NCBI GenBank assembly: GCA_963677915.2
Contig: CAXXGE010000025.1
Span: forward strand, 1-18,838
From: G963677915 sp963677915
Lineage (GTDB): Bacteria; Bacillota; Clostridia; Lachnospirales; Vallitaleaceae
DNA: 18,838 bases
Reading direction: 5' to 3'
Part shown: piece after piece, positions 1-6,908 of the stretch
Layout: every line of letters starts with the position of its first letter
Numbering within the stretch: the first letter of the stretch is position 1
Position numbers and translations under genes: made by a program
Notes under the pieces: model-generated
What the model was told of the DNA's origin: nothing
Database searches by the model: none
What the model saw: the letters and a program-made list of their open reading frames with translations, nothing else

Positions 1-687
1 CTGGCTGCGTTAATTAACGCGCTGAAGATAGTAAAGAAAGATATAAAAAATATTAGAATCGTTGTAAATGGTGCGGGTTCAGCAGGCATAGCTATTGTCA
101 AATTGTTAGTGGCTATGGGTGCAAATAACATCATATTGTGTGATAAGGAAGGAGCCATATATGAGGGTGCAGATGGGTTGAATATAGCTCAAGAAGAAGT
201 GTCGACTATTACGAATATAGAAAAGGAACAAGGGAGTCTTGCTGATATGATTGAAGGTGCAGATGTATTTATTGGAGTATCTGCTCCTGGTATTGTTAAC
301 CAAGAAATGATACGTTTCATGTCGCCAAAGGCCATTGTTTTTCCTATGGCAAACCCAACACCGGAGATTATGCCGGAGTTAGCGCTAGAAGCAGGAGCTG
401 CTATAGTGGGAACTGGAAGGAGTGACTTTCCTAATCAAATAAATAATGTGCTAGCATTTCCAGGGATCTTCCGTGGTGTATTGGATGTCAGAGCTAGTGA
501 TGTAAATGAACGGATGATGATGGCAGCGGCTCAAGCATTAGCAGGGCTAGTCTCGGACAATGAGTTAAAACCAGGATATATATTACCAGAAGCGTTTGAT
601 GTGCGGATTAAGGAAACGGTTGCAAAAGCTGTATCTGAAGCGGCTATTATCAGTGGGGTAGCAAGAAAAACAAACTTAAGTTCCTAA
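1..687 (+). CDS. NAD-dependent malic enzyme, C-terminal part (5' end outside window)
   Basis: The frame is open from base 1 (ctg gct gcg...) to TAA at 685-687, giving 228 residues of a protein that begins outside the window. Malic enzymes decarboxylate malate to pyruvate with reduction of NAD(P) in the cytoplasm. The visible part holds the Rossmann nucleotide-binding motif VVNGAGSAGIAI (about residues 21-32 of the visible part). It also holds the family segments VFPMANPTPE and GTGRSDFPNQINNVLAFPG, and a C-terminal helix region with ASDVNERMMMAAAQALAGL. Codon use is AT-rich (many TTA, ATA, AGA), unlike the CTG- and ATC-rich genes from greA onward, so the gene may have a different origin. No terminator with a U tract is seen just after the stop. 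Family assignment is secure; cofactor preference is inferred from the short bacterial type. Confidence 0.93.
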   Translation: MAALINALKIVKKDIKNIRIVVNGAGSAGIAIVKLLVAMGANNIILCDKEGAIYEGADGLNIAQEEVSTITNIEKEQGSLADMIEGADVFIGVSAPGIVNQEMIRFMSPKAIVFPMANPTPEIMPELALEAGAAIVGTGRSDFPNQINNVLAFPGIFRGVLDVRASDVNERMMMAAAQALAGLVSDNELKPGYILPEAFDVRIKETVAKAVSEAAIISGVARKTNLSS

Positions 688-716
688 TAAAAACCGCAGC
701 GGTAGGAAGCCTCGCT

Positions 717-872
717 ATGATTCCTCGAATGGAATTGGATAGGTTACACATAGTAAAAGAAAAAATCGTGGACGGTTACAATATAACTAATACAATTAAA
801 GAGACTGATCAACTACTATTAGGCAACTTAAAACATCTGTCGAGCATGGGTGTTCTTTCATTATTAATGTAA
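717..872 (+). CDS. possible small ORF, 51 aa, unrecognised
   Basis: ATG at 717 is preceded by AGGAAG at 704-709 with 7-nt spacing, and the frame runs 51 codons to TAA at 870-872. The predicted peptide is charged in the middle (MELDRLHIVKEKIVDGY) and has no membrane segment. The same frame is open upstream through the malic enzyme stop region without another start. I do not recognise it. It may be a real small protein, the remnant of a longer gene lost downstream of the malic enzyme, or chance. The lack of family match and the AT-rich context argue for low confidence. Confidence 0.2.
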   Translation: MIPRMELDRLHIVKEKIVDGYNITNTIKETDQLLLGNLKHLSSMGVLSLLM

Positions 873-964
873 AATGTAATTTTAACTTTTACTGTCCTGG
901 GTATTGGGCTGCTATTGACCGATACAATGGGATTGTGTATATTTGAAATTAACGAAATTTTGTA

Positions 965-993
965 TTGAATCCATACAGTGACTGTGTTATTAT
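965..993 (+). promoter_or_regulatory. sigmaA-type promoter for greA-lysS
   Basis: TTGAAT (965-970) and TATTAT (988-993) are separated by exactly 17 bp. The predicted transcription start is near 1000, which gives greA an unusually long leader of about 240 nt. Confidence 0.65.
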
Positions 994-1022
994 AAGCGTT
1001 GATATTATCAACCCAGAGGTAA

Positions 1023-1097
1023 ATGAGTCGAAAAAGAGTTACATATAAGATTCTGACACAGCCCTTGGCAGGTGTCTGGATTTTAAAACATTTTTAA
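1023..1097 (+). CDS. possible leader peptide ORF, 24 aa
   Basis: ATG at 1023 follows an AGAGGT-like ribosome binding site in the predicted greA leader. It reads 24 codons (begins MSRKRVTYK, ends WILKHF) to TAA at 1095-1097. It is basic and ends just before a run of hairpins, a position that would suit a leader peptide. There is no run of one codon type pointing to classical attenuation. It may equally be chance. Confidence 0.2.
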   Translation: MSRKRVTYKILTQPLAGVWILKHF

Positions 1098-1123
1098 ACC
1101 ATTTGGGAAGGTATATCAAGGGA

Positions 1124-1209
1124 TGCTATGGTAAAGCATAGCAAACGAAGCCCGAAACCAAAGCGTTTCGGAAAGTTAAGGGAAGCTGTAATACAGTATT
1201 CCTGAAACG
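1124..1209 (+). promoter_or_regulatory. hairpin-rich 5' leader of greA, candidate cis-regulatory RNA
   Basis: Three inverted repeats lie in tandem. The first is TGCTATG (1124-1130) with CATAGCA (1137-1143), 6-nt loop. The second is CCGAAAC (1152-1158) with GTTTCGG (1165-1171), 6-nt loop. The third is GGAA/CTGT (1181-1189) with ACAG/TTCC (1193-1202). The strand CGTTTCGG (1164-1171) can instead pair with CC.TGAAACG (1201-1209), which excludes hairpin 2 and opens the base of hairpin 3. That is the arrangement expected of a two-state leader. It matches no riboswitch consensus I can recall. No U tract follows, so a terminator is unlikely. Confidence 0.4.
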
Positions 1210-1238
1210 TTGAATATCACATGGGAAGGGTGGGGCGT

Positions 1239-1715
1239 ATGCCTGACAAGAAAATGATTTTGACCTACCACGGATTGCAAGAGATGGAGAACGAACTCCA
1301 GCATCTCAAGGTGGTCAGACGCAAAGAAGTTGCAGAGAAGATCAAGGAAGCAAGAGCCCAGGGGGATCTTTCCGAGAATGCAGAATATGATGCAGCAAAA
1401 GAGGAACAAGCTGAAATTGAAGCACGTATCGTTTATATCGAGAAGATACTCAAGAACGTCGAGGTTATCGATGAAGACGAAGTGGATCTCAGCTATATCA
1501 GCATCGGATGCAAAGTGCGTCTCTATGATGTTGAATTTGATGAAGAAATCGACTATGCCATTGTAGGATCGACGGAAGCCGACCCGTTGCATGGCAAGAT
1601 ATCCAACGAATCGCCGGTGGGCGAAGCGTTGATTGGACTGAGGGAAGGCGATTTAGCTCAAGTGGAGACGCCAGCTGGAATCCTGAAGTTCAAAGTTCTG
1701 GAAATACACCGCTAA
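1239..1715 (+). CDS. greA: transcription elongation factor GreA
   Basis: GreA binds the RNA polymerase secondary channel and stimulates cleavage of backtracked transcripts. The 158-residue product has the normal length. Residues 1-77 form the N-terminal coiled coil, with the tip signature QGDLSENAEYDAAKEEQ carrying the acidic residues D43 and E46 that act at the polymerase active site. Residues about 80-158 form the FKBP-like globular domain (LIGLREGDLAQVETPAGI near the end). I place the start at ATG 1239 (MPDKKMILTY), as in homologues; an in-frame ATG at 1221 lacks a ribosome binding site. The site before 1239 is a weak, G-rich GGGTGGGG. lysS follows after a 21-nt gap to its chosen start, so the two genes probably share a transcript from the promoter at 965-993. 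Confidence 0.97.
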   Translation: MPDKKMILTYHGLQEMENELQHLKVVRRKEVAEKIKEARAQGDLSENAEYDAAKEEQAEIEARIVYIEKILKNVEVIDEDEVDLSYISIGCKVRLYDVEFDEEIDYAIVGSTEADPLHGKISNESPVGEALIGLREGDLAQVETPAGILKFKVLEIHR

Positions 1716-1723
1716 AAAACCAA

Positions 1724-1728
1724 AGGAG
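1724..1728 (+). promoter_or_regulatory. ribosome binding site that fixes the lysS start
   Basis: AGGAG at 1724-1728 sits 8 nt before GTG 1737. The upstream in-frame GTG at 1728 overlaps this site and so cannot be the start that it serves. Confidence 0.75.
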
Positions 1729-1736
1729 TGTCCAAC

Positions 1737-3230
1737 GTGTCTGAACAAGTCATTCAAGAACAAGCGCAGCAAGACCTTAACGAACTGCTGATTATTAGAA
1801 GAAACAAGCTGGAAGAGCTTCAGGAGAAAGGGCAGGACCCTTTTGTCATCACAAAGTATGATGTGACCCACCGCAGCACCGATGTGCAGGGCGGCTTTGA
1901 AGCATTGGAAGGTAAGACAGTCAGTGTTGCCGGAAGGATCATGACCAAGCGTCTGATGGGAAAAGCTTCGTTCTGTCATGTTCAGGACCGTGAAGGCCAA
2001 ATCCAGACATATATTAGAAAAGACGCCATTGGCGATGAAGCTTACGAAGTTTTCAAGCACTACGATTTAGGCGATATCATCGGCGTCAAAGGCGAAGTGT
2101 TTAAAACACAAAAAGGTGAAATCTCAGTCAAGGCTAAAGAAGTTGTACTTCTGTCAAAAAGCCTTCAGATTCTACCTGAAAAATTCCATGGACTGAAGGA
2201 TACGGATACCCGTTACCGTCAAAGGTACCTGGATCTGATTGTCAATCCGGAAGTCAAGGACACTTTCTTCAAGAGATCCAAGATTATCAAAGAAATCAGA
2301 TCGTTCCTTGACAACAGGGACTATCTCGAAGTGGAAACGCCTGTCCTTCATACAATACCAGGCGGTGCTGCGGCTAAGCCGTTCCTGACCCACCATAATG
2401 CACTCGATATGGACATCCATATCCGTATATCGCTGGAGCTGCATTTGAAGAGGCTTATTGTAGGCGGATTCGAGCGAGTCTATGAGATAGGCAGGGTTTT
2501 CAGGAACGAAGGACTTTCCGTAAGGCACAATCCCGAATTCACACTGCTTGAACTATATGAAGCCTATACAGACTACTACGGCATGATGGACCTGACGGAG
2601 GAGATGTTCCGTACAGTTGCCAAGAATGTCCTGGGTACAGCGGTCATAAGCTATGACGGCCAGGAGATTGACCTTGAGTCGCCATTCAAGCGTCTGACGA
2701 TGCTGGATGCTGTCAAGGAATATACAGGTATCGATTTCAACGAAGTGCCTGACGATGACGCAGCCAGAGCTTTGGCTGACAAGCATGATGTCCATATCGA
2801 GAAGTTCTTCAAGAAAGGCGAGATCATCAACGCTTTCTTCGAAGCTTTTGTCGAAGAGCACCTGGTTCAACCGACTTTCATTATGGACCATCCGGTGGAG
2901 ATTTCTCCGTTGGCCAAGAGAAAGCCGGACGCGCCAGCCTATACGGAGCGCTTCGAGCTGTTTATCACCAACCGTGAGATGGCCAATGCCTTCTCCGAGC
3001 TGAACGACCCGATCGACCAGAGGGGCCGATTTGAGTATCAAGAAGAGCTTCGAGCTGCCGGTGACGAAGAAGCCAACAGGATCGACGAAGACTTCCTCAC
3101 ATCGCTTGAATACGGCATGCCGCCAACAGGTGGTTTGGGTGTCGGCATCGACAGACTGGTTATGCTGCTGACAGATTCCTACTCCATCAGGGACGTCTTG
3201 CTGTTCCCGACAATGAAGCATAAAGATTAA
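1737..3230 (+). CDS. lysS: lysyl-tRNA synthetase, class II
   Basis: The enzyme charges tRNA-Lys with lysine in the cytoplasm. The 497-residue product has the expected length. An N-terminal OB-fold anticodon-binding domain spans about residues 60-145 (VSVAGRIMTKRLMGKASF). Class II motif 1 is near residues 193-216 (DYLEVETPVLHTIPGGAAAK). Motif 2 is near 247-270 (RVYEIGRVFRNEGLSVRHNP). Motif 3 is close to the C-terminus (GLGVGIDRLVMLL). The start is GTG 1737, set by AGGAG at 1724-1728. It lies in the usual Firmicutes greA-lysS order and is followed by two terminators in tandem. All catalytic motifs appear intact. I see no T-box leader; the upstream gene is only 21 nt away. Confidence 0.98.
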   Translation: MSEQVIQEQAQQDLNELLIIRRNKLEELQEKGQDPFVITKYDVTHRSTDVQGGFEALEGKTVSVAGRIMTKRLMGKASFCHVQDREGQIQTYIRKDAIGDEAYEVFKHYDLGDIIGVKGEVFKTQKGEISVKAKEVVLLSKSLQILPEKFHGLKDTDTRYRQRYLDLIVNPEVKDTFFKRSKIIKEIRSFLDNRDYLEVETPVLHTIPGGAAAKPFLTHHNALDMDIHIRISLELHLKRLIVGGFERVYEIGRVFRNEGLSVRHNPEFTLLELYEAYTDYYGMMDLTEEMFRTVAKNVLGTAVISYDGQEIDLESPFKRLTMLDAVKEYTGIDFNEVPDDDAARALADKHDVHIEKFFKKGEIINAFFEAFVEEHLVQPTFIMDHPVEISPLAKRKPDAPAYTERFELFITNREMANAFSELNDPIDQRGRFEYQEELRAAGDEEANRIDEDFLTSLEYGMPPTGGLGVGIDRLVMLLTDSYSIRDVLLFPTMKHKD

Positions 3231-3247
3231 GAATATAGAGTCTTCCG

Positions 3248-3281
3248 ACAGGCAACCGTTATCCGCGGTTGTCTGTTTTTC
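3248..3281 (+). terminator. rho-independent terminator after lysS
   Basis: ACAGGCAACCG (3248-3258) pairs with CGGTTGTCTGT (3266-3276), 11 bp with one G-U, and is followed by a T run (3276-3280). Confidence 0.88.
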
Positions 3282-3285
3282 TTCG

Positions 3286-3326
3286 TTCAATTAAGAAACG
3301 CAGCGGAGCTGCTTTTCTTAATTGAA
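3286..3326. terminator. second, near-perfect palindromic terminator
   Basis: Arms 3286-3304 and 3308-3326 form a 19-bp stem with one mismatch and a 3-nt GGA loop. The core is GCAGC/GCTGC flanked by an A-rich 5' arm and a T-rich 3' arm (TTTTCTTAATT), the layout of a bidirectional terminator. Its 3' end carries the -35 box of the next promoter. Confidence 0.7.
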
Positions 3327-3350
3327 ACTACACTACCACTGTGGTATGAT
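3322..3350 (+). promoter_or_regulatory. strong sigmaA-type promoter for the 3400-8115 unit
   Basis: TTGAAA (3322-3327), 17-bp spacer, TATGAT (3345-3350). The predicted start is near 3357. The same hexamer pair and spacing recur at 12848-12876. Confidence 0.75.
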
Positions 3351-3399
3351 TATTAAAACAAAAAACTCGCTTGAAATGGCTTGGGAACTGAGGGTAGCT

Positions 3400-4647
3400 A
3401 TGAAAAAAGGACTTATTATTCTTCTATTGGCTGCAGTCGCAGCTGCAACAGGATTTTACGCAATAAGGACATTCGAAAATGCAGATACTGAAGTGGCATC
3501 AGAGGTTGCTGAAACGACGGAACAACGGACGGATATGTCGGAAGCATCTGTTTACGAACTGGAACCGGTCGATACGCTGGTATATGATTTTGACAGCTTC
3601 AACGAGGCCCCAAGAACTTCGCCGTCGGTGTATATGGAGCCGGTCAAAGTGAAAGGCCTCTATGTCACAGGGCCTTCCGCTGGCAACTCGACGATGGATA
3701 CAATTCTGCATCTTGCGGATACGACGGAGATCAATGCTGTGGTTATCGACGTGAAGAACGACAGCGGCTACATCACTTTCAATGTGGACCATCCTATCGT
3801 CCAGGAGATCGATGCGGACAGGAACTATATCAAGGATATCAGAAAGCTGATGGATACCCTGTATGAGCATGATGTCTATCCGATTGCAAGGATTGTCGCA
3901 TTCAAGGACCCGCAACTGGCGGAGAACAAAACCGACTATGCGATTCACAATAAGGATGGCAGTGTCTGGAAGTACAAGAACATTGCCTGGCTGAATCCTT
4001 ATAATGAAGACACATGGGAATATATTGTGGACATGGCAAAGATCGCAGCTGATGTCGGTTTTAAGGAAATTCAGTTTGACTACATCCGATTCGAAGCGAC
4101 CAAGTATCTGGATGGTGCCTATTTCGGAAATATAGATCCTGACAAGACACGCAGGGATGCCATTCTGGAGTTTGTCGACTATGCTATGGCAGAGCTTAAA
4201 CCGCTGGGGGTAGTGGTTTCTGCGGATGTGTTTGGCACCATTATTGCCAGTGAAATCGACAGCAAGACGATTGGACAGGAATACATCGAAATGGCAAAAC
4301 GGCTGGATGTCATCTGTCCGATGGTCTATCCTTCCCATTACGGTTTTGGGTATTTTGGTGCACCGAGCGGTGTCCACTCCGATCACTATCCGTATGAGAC
4401 GATTCTGGGGTCCATGGAACTCTCCAACCAACGCTATGAGGAAATCGGAGAAGATGAACATGGCGCCATCGTACGTCCGTGGCTGCAGGCATTTACAGCT
4501 TCCTATCTCGGAAGCGGCAACTATATCACCTATGATGCTGCGGCGATACGGGAGCAGATACAAGGTGCTTATGATGCGGGTCTGAATGAATGGCTCCTTT
4601 GGAATGCATCCAATAAATACCGAGAGGGTGCGCTGCTGCCTGAATAG
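3400..4647 (+). CDS. DUF4015-type putative glycoside hydrolase, membrane-anchored or secreted
   Basis: The 415-residue product has an N-terminal hydrophobic segment (residues 4-20, LIILLLAAVAAATGF) after two lysines. That is a signal peptide or membrane anchor with no lipobox cysteine, so the protein acts outside the membrane. Residues about 25-80 are an acidic linker. Residues 83-415 match the DUF4015 (PF13200) putative glycosyl hydrolase family, a TIM-barrel type. Family-like strands are KVKGLYVTG, INAVVIDVKNDSGY (112-124), PIARIVAFKD, EIQFDYIRFE (223-232), GVVVSADVFG (270-279) and VICPMVYPSHY (304-314). Acidic residues in FDYIRFE and SADVFG are catalytic candidates by analogy only. The start is ATG 3400 behind GAGG; the frame extends upstream to a TTG at 3322, but that codon is the -35 box. 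It heads the unit leading to cdaA. The substrate is unknown; cell-wall or surface polysaccharide is a guess. Confidence 0.85.
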   Translation: MKKGLIILLLAAVAAATGFYAIRTFENADTEVASEVAETTEQRTDMSEASVYELEPVDTLVYDFDSFNEAPRTSPSVYMEPVKVKGLYVTGPSAGNSTMDTILHLADTTEINAVVIDVKNDSGYITFNVDHPIVQEIDADRNYIKDIRKLMDTLYEHDVYPIARIVAFKDPQLAENKTDYAIHNKDGSVWKYKNIAWLNPYNEDTWEYIVDMAKIAADVGFKEIQFDYIRFEATKYLDGAYFGNIDPDKTRRDAILEFVDYAMAELKPLGVVVSADVFGTIIASEIDSKTIGQEYIEMAKRLDVICPMVYPSHYGFGYFGAPSGVHSDHYPYETILGSMELSNQRYEEIGEDEHGAIVRPWLQAFTASYLGSGNYITYDAAAIREQIQGAYDAGLNEWLLWNASNKYREGALLPE

Positions 4648-4668
4648 ACGTTATGACAAGGAGGCAAT

Positions 4669-5070
4669 ATGATCAACAAAGAAAAAGTGAAGTTGATGAC
4701 GAAAGTCGCCAGCTATGAATCCGGAAAAGGCAAGGAAGATATTCATATGATGGGCTTTTTTCGCGGCGATTATGTATCGTTCAATACTTTCATCACACTT
4801 CTTGGAGTGACCGTATCCCTGATGTTTTTTTTTCTTGCTGATTTTGGAGAGCAGGTATTTGGCAATCTCGACAGGGCAATGGGCATGGATTACACTTCAA
4901 TGGGTGTGGAATACCTGACGATCTGGATTGTATTCCTTGTCATCTATGGCATAGTAAGCACCATCATCTACAGAAACCGCTACAACGAGGCCAGCTTAAG
5001 GATAGAACGTTATCAAAAGTGGCTGAAGGACATCAGACGCATGTCCGCACGCTTGGGAGGACGCTCATGA
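4669..5070 (+). CDS. two-TM membrane protein of unknown function, upstream of cdaA
   Basis: The 133-residue product starts at ATG 4669 behind AAGGAGG, 21 nt after the DUF4015 gene. It has a soluble basic N-terminus (1-33), a first membrane segment around 37-58 (FITLLGVTVSLMFFFLAD), a loop, a second around 83-103 (YLTIWIVFLVIYGIVSTIIY), and a strongly charged C-terminal tail (IERYQKWLKDIRRM) that may form an amphipathic helix. Its stop overlaps the next start (ATGA at 5067-5070), so the two are probably translationally coupled and may form a complex. A T9 run at 4825-4833 encodes the FFF of the first segment. I do not recognise a family. Co-transcription with cdaA suggests a role near the c-di-AMP synthase or the cell envelope, by inference only. 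Confidence 0.8.
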   Translation: MINKEKVKLMTKVASYESGKGKEDIHMMGFFRGDYVSFNTFITLLGVTVSLMFFFLADFGEQVFGNLDRAMGMDYTSMGVEYLTIWIVFLVIYGIVSTIIYRNRYNEASLRIERYQKWLKDIRRMSARLGGRS

Positions 5071-6014
5071 CAGTATTGCTTGAAACAAAAGAACTATTGG
5101 TATCCATCTACAAGAAATTTGAAAAACTGATTCAGCCCGGCGCGAAGTTCCTGCTGGCTCTGATTGTGTTAAGCAAACTGACAAACTACATGCTTCAGTT
5201 TGGAGGGGGCGACAAGCTGGATGTCCTGAATAAGGCTTCCACATCGGCAGCGCTTTCGATTATCGTTGCATTTGTGCCTGGCAGCTGGTTTGTGTTGCTG
5301 CTTGTCCTTCTAATCAGCGCAAGGCTTTTCTTTATCTCGATGGAGGCGACTTTTATTGTCTTTGTTGTCATGATGGTGCTCTACCTTATGTTCGTGAGGC
5401 TGTATCCCCAGTATGCATATTTGACGATTCTTGTACCTTTGATGTTCGTATTCAAGCTGGGTTATGTGCTGCCGGTTTTTGCAGGGCTGTTTATTGGGCC
5501 TGCGGCGATTCTCTCCATGGCTGTGGGTGTTGTCATCTATTTCATGTCGGGCAGCCTTCCGGGACTGCTCCGGATACAGTCGGCTGAGATGTTTGACATG
5601 CCTTCGACACTGCTTGGCATGTACAGGTATTTTATGGACAGTGTTGGCGGCAACCGCGAAATGATCCTGACCATCGCTGTTTTTGCCATCGTTGTCGTTG
5701 TTGTATATACGGTTTCAAAGCTTGAAATGGATTACATTTTCTTCATAGCGATTGGTGCAGGTGTTGCAACAAACCTAATCTGTTTTATTATCGGGAATAT
5801 CATCCTGGGTGCGCAGGTCAGCATTGGCGGTGCCTTCCTGGGCTCTATCGTCGCAGCAATCATAGTAGGCATCATGCAGTTCTTCAGGTTCAACCTGGAC
5901 TACCAAAAAGCCGAAAAGGTTCAATTCGAAGACGATGATTATTTCTACTATGTTAAAGCCATCCCGAAAATCAAGGTGGCCAAAGCCAAAAAAGAAATCA
6001 AAACCATTCACTAA
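5067..6014 (+). CDS. polytopic membrane protein of unknown function, coupled to the gene before it and to cdaA
   Basis: The start is ATG 5067, 6 nt after GGGAGG (5055-5060), which gives 315 residues; an earlier in-frame ATG at 5019 lacks such a site. I count about eight or nine hydrophobic segments. One lies near the start (FLLALIVLSKLTNYM), then several closely packed ones run between about residues 65 and 165 (SIIVAFVPGSWFVLLLVLLI, VFVVMMVLYLMFV, GYVLPVFAGLFIGP). A hydrophilic stretch follows at about 170-205, then three or four segments at about 210-290. The tail holds an acidic FEDDDYFYY patch and a lysine-rich end. No transporter signature or enzyme motif is visible. Only 12 nt separate it from cdaA. 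The function is unknown; membrane scaffold, transporter or sensor are all possible. Confidence 0.82.
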   Translation: MTVLLETKELLVSIYKKFEKLIQPGAKFLLALIVLSKLTNYMLQFGGGDKLDVLNKASTSAALSIIVAFVPGSWFVLLLVLLISARLFFISMEATFIVFVVMMVLYLMFVRLYPQYAYLTILVPLMFVFKLGYVLPVFAGLFIGPAAILSMAVGVVIYFMSGSLPGLLRIQSAEMFDMPSTLLGMYRYFMDSVGGNREMILTIAVFAIVVVVVYTVSKLEMDYIFFIAIGAGVATNLICFIIGNIILGAQVSIGGAFLGSIVAAIIVGIMQFFRFNLDYQKAEKVQFEDDDYFYYVKAIPKIKVAKAKKEIKTIH

Positions 6015-6026
6015 CGGGGTGACGAT

Positions 6027-6908
6027 GTGATCAATTTTTCCGAATTATATTCATTTATGGAGCGTGCTGCGCTCGCCATGCCATCCATCAATATCAAGGA
6101 TATTATAGAGATCCTTCTCATAGCCTTTGTCATCTACCAGCTTGTTGTCTGGGTAAGGGGGACAAGGGCTTGGATGCTGTTCAAAGGAATATTTGTGATC
6201 TTGATCATCTCGTTCCTGGCGATGATTTTTGAACTGAATACAATTCTATGGATCTTCGCCAATACAATCAATGTGGGCATCATTGCCATGTTGATTGTTT
6301 TCCAGCCTGAGCTTAGAAGAGCCCTGGAACAGCTTGGAAGAAGGAATTTCATCAATGTGCTGATCGCTGGCGAGACGACAGGTATGGTCCACAGGATTTC
6401 CGCAGCCTCAGCCCACGAACTGATTACTGCCGTGGAAGAGATGGCGAAGGTTAAAACAGGTGCCCTTATAGTCCTTGAGGGAGACGTGAAGCTCCATGAA
6501 CACGAAGCGACAGGCATCAACATCGACTCGACCATTTCCAGCCAGCTGCTGATCAATATATTTGAACACAATACCCCGCTCCATGATGGCGCGGTCCTCA
6601 TTCGGGATAACCGGATTGTCGCAGCTACGTGCTATCTGCCTTTGTCGGACAGCATGTCATTAAGCAAGGACATGGGCACAAGGCATCGGGCAGCGGTCGG
6701 CATAACAGAGATATCCGACGCATGGGTGCTGGTTGTGTCGGAAGAGACAGGCCATATGTCCCTGGCGATCGGCGGCACAATCATCAGAAATATCGACAGG
6801 GAATATCTACAGAACAAACTTCTGACGGGCGTTGGATCGAAAGCCGAACTCAGGAGAATAAGATTATGGAAAGGCAGACATAAGAATGTTAAAAAGACTT
6901 CTAAATAA
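6027..6908 (+). CDS. cdaA: diadenylate cyclase CdaA (c-di-AMP synthase)
   Basis: CdaA condenses two ATP into c-di-AMP, a second messenger for osmotic and cell-wall homeostasis, and is anchored in the membrane. The 293-residue product has three N-terminal membrane segments (about 24-42, 52-70, 74-91) and a DAC domain from about 100 to 270. Its signature motifs are intact: DGA at 187-189 (LHDGAVLI) and RHR at 219-221 (GTRHRAAVG). The start is GTG 6027, preceded by GGGGTG. The gene follows the polytopic membrane protein by 12 nt and overlaps cdaR by 23 nt. In Bacillus subtilis the order cdaA-cdaR-glmM-glmS is conserved, and CdaR and GlmM bind and modulate CdaA. The same order holds here, but with two extra membrane proteins in front. 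Confidence 0.97.
   Translation: MINFSELYSFMERAALAMPSINIKDIIEILLIAFVIYQLVVWVRGTRAWMLFKGIFVILIISFLAMIFELNTILWIFANTINVGIIAMLIVFQPELRRALEQLGRRNFINVLIAGETTGMVHRISAASAHELITAVEEMAKVKTGALIVLEGDVKLHEHEATGINIDSTISSQLLINIFEHNTPLHDGAVLIRDNRIVAATCYLPLSDSMSLSKDMGTRHRAAVGITEISDAWVLVVSEETGHMSLAIGGTIIRNIDREYLQNKLLTGVGSKAELRRIRLWKGRHKNVKKTSK

Larger units (their letters stand above)
688..1238. other. 551-bp gene-poor stretch between malic enzyme and greA
   Basis: The left half (about 688-960) is AT-rich with no convincing gene, only a 51-codon ORF at 717-872 and short frames that could be decayed coding sequence. The right half contains a near-consensus promoter (965-993), a 24-codon ORF with a ribosome binding site (1023-1097), and a run of inverted repeats (1124-1209) before greA. 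I see no tRNA, no insertion-sequence ends and no strong terminator. Confidence 0.6.

Noticed and set aside
681..720. KTAAVGSL-like residues after the malic enzyme, similar by eye to the start of citrate lyase acyl carrier protein (CitD)
   Set aside because: Only about eight residues look alike and the following ESSD-like region is absent; malic enzyme-citD order is known in some bacteria but the evidence is too thin.
885..945. Short frame AAIDRYNGIVYI-like, possibly a transposase fragment
   Set aside because: It is under 30 codons with no start, no DDE residues and no terminal inverted repeats.
1221..1238. Upstream in-frame ATG for greA
   Set aside because: No ribosome binding site precedes it, and GreA homologues start at the MPDKK-like position (1239).
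1222..1238. Resemblance of GAAGGGTGGGGCG to a T-box antiterminator motif before greA-lysS
   Set aside because: The conserved AACCGCG part is absent, there is no specifier loop or terminator, and the gene directly downstream is greA, not a synthetase.
2707..3003. 98-codon + strand ORF inside lysS
   Set aside because: Out-of-frame shadow of lysS, rich in Ser and Arg with no own ribosome binding site.
3499..4563. 354-codon reverse-strand ORF opposite the DUF4015 gene
   Set aside because: It is the antisense shadow of a clearly coding gene; the product has no recognisable domain and no ribosome binding site.
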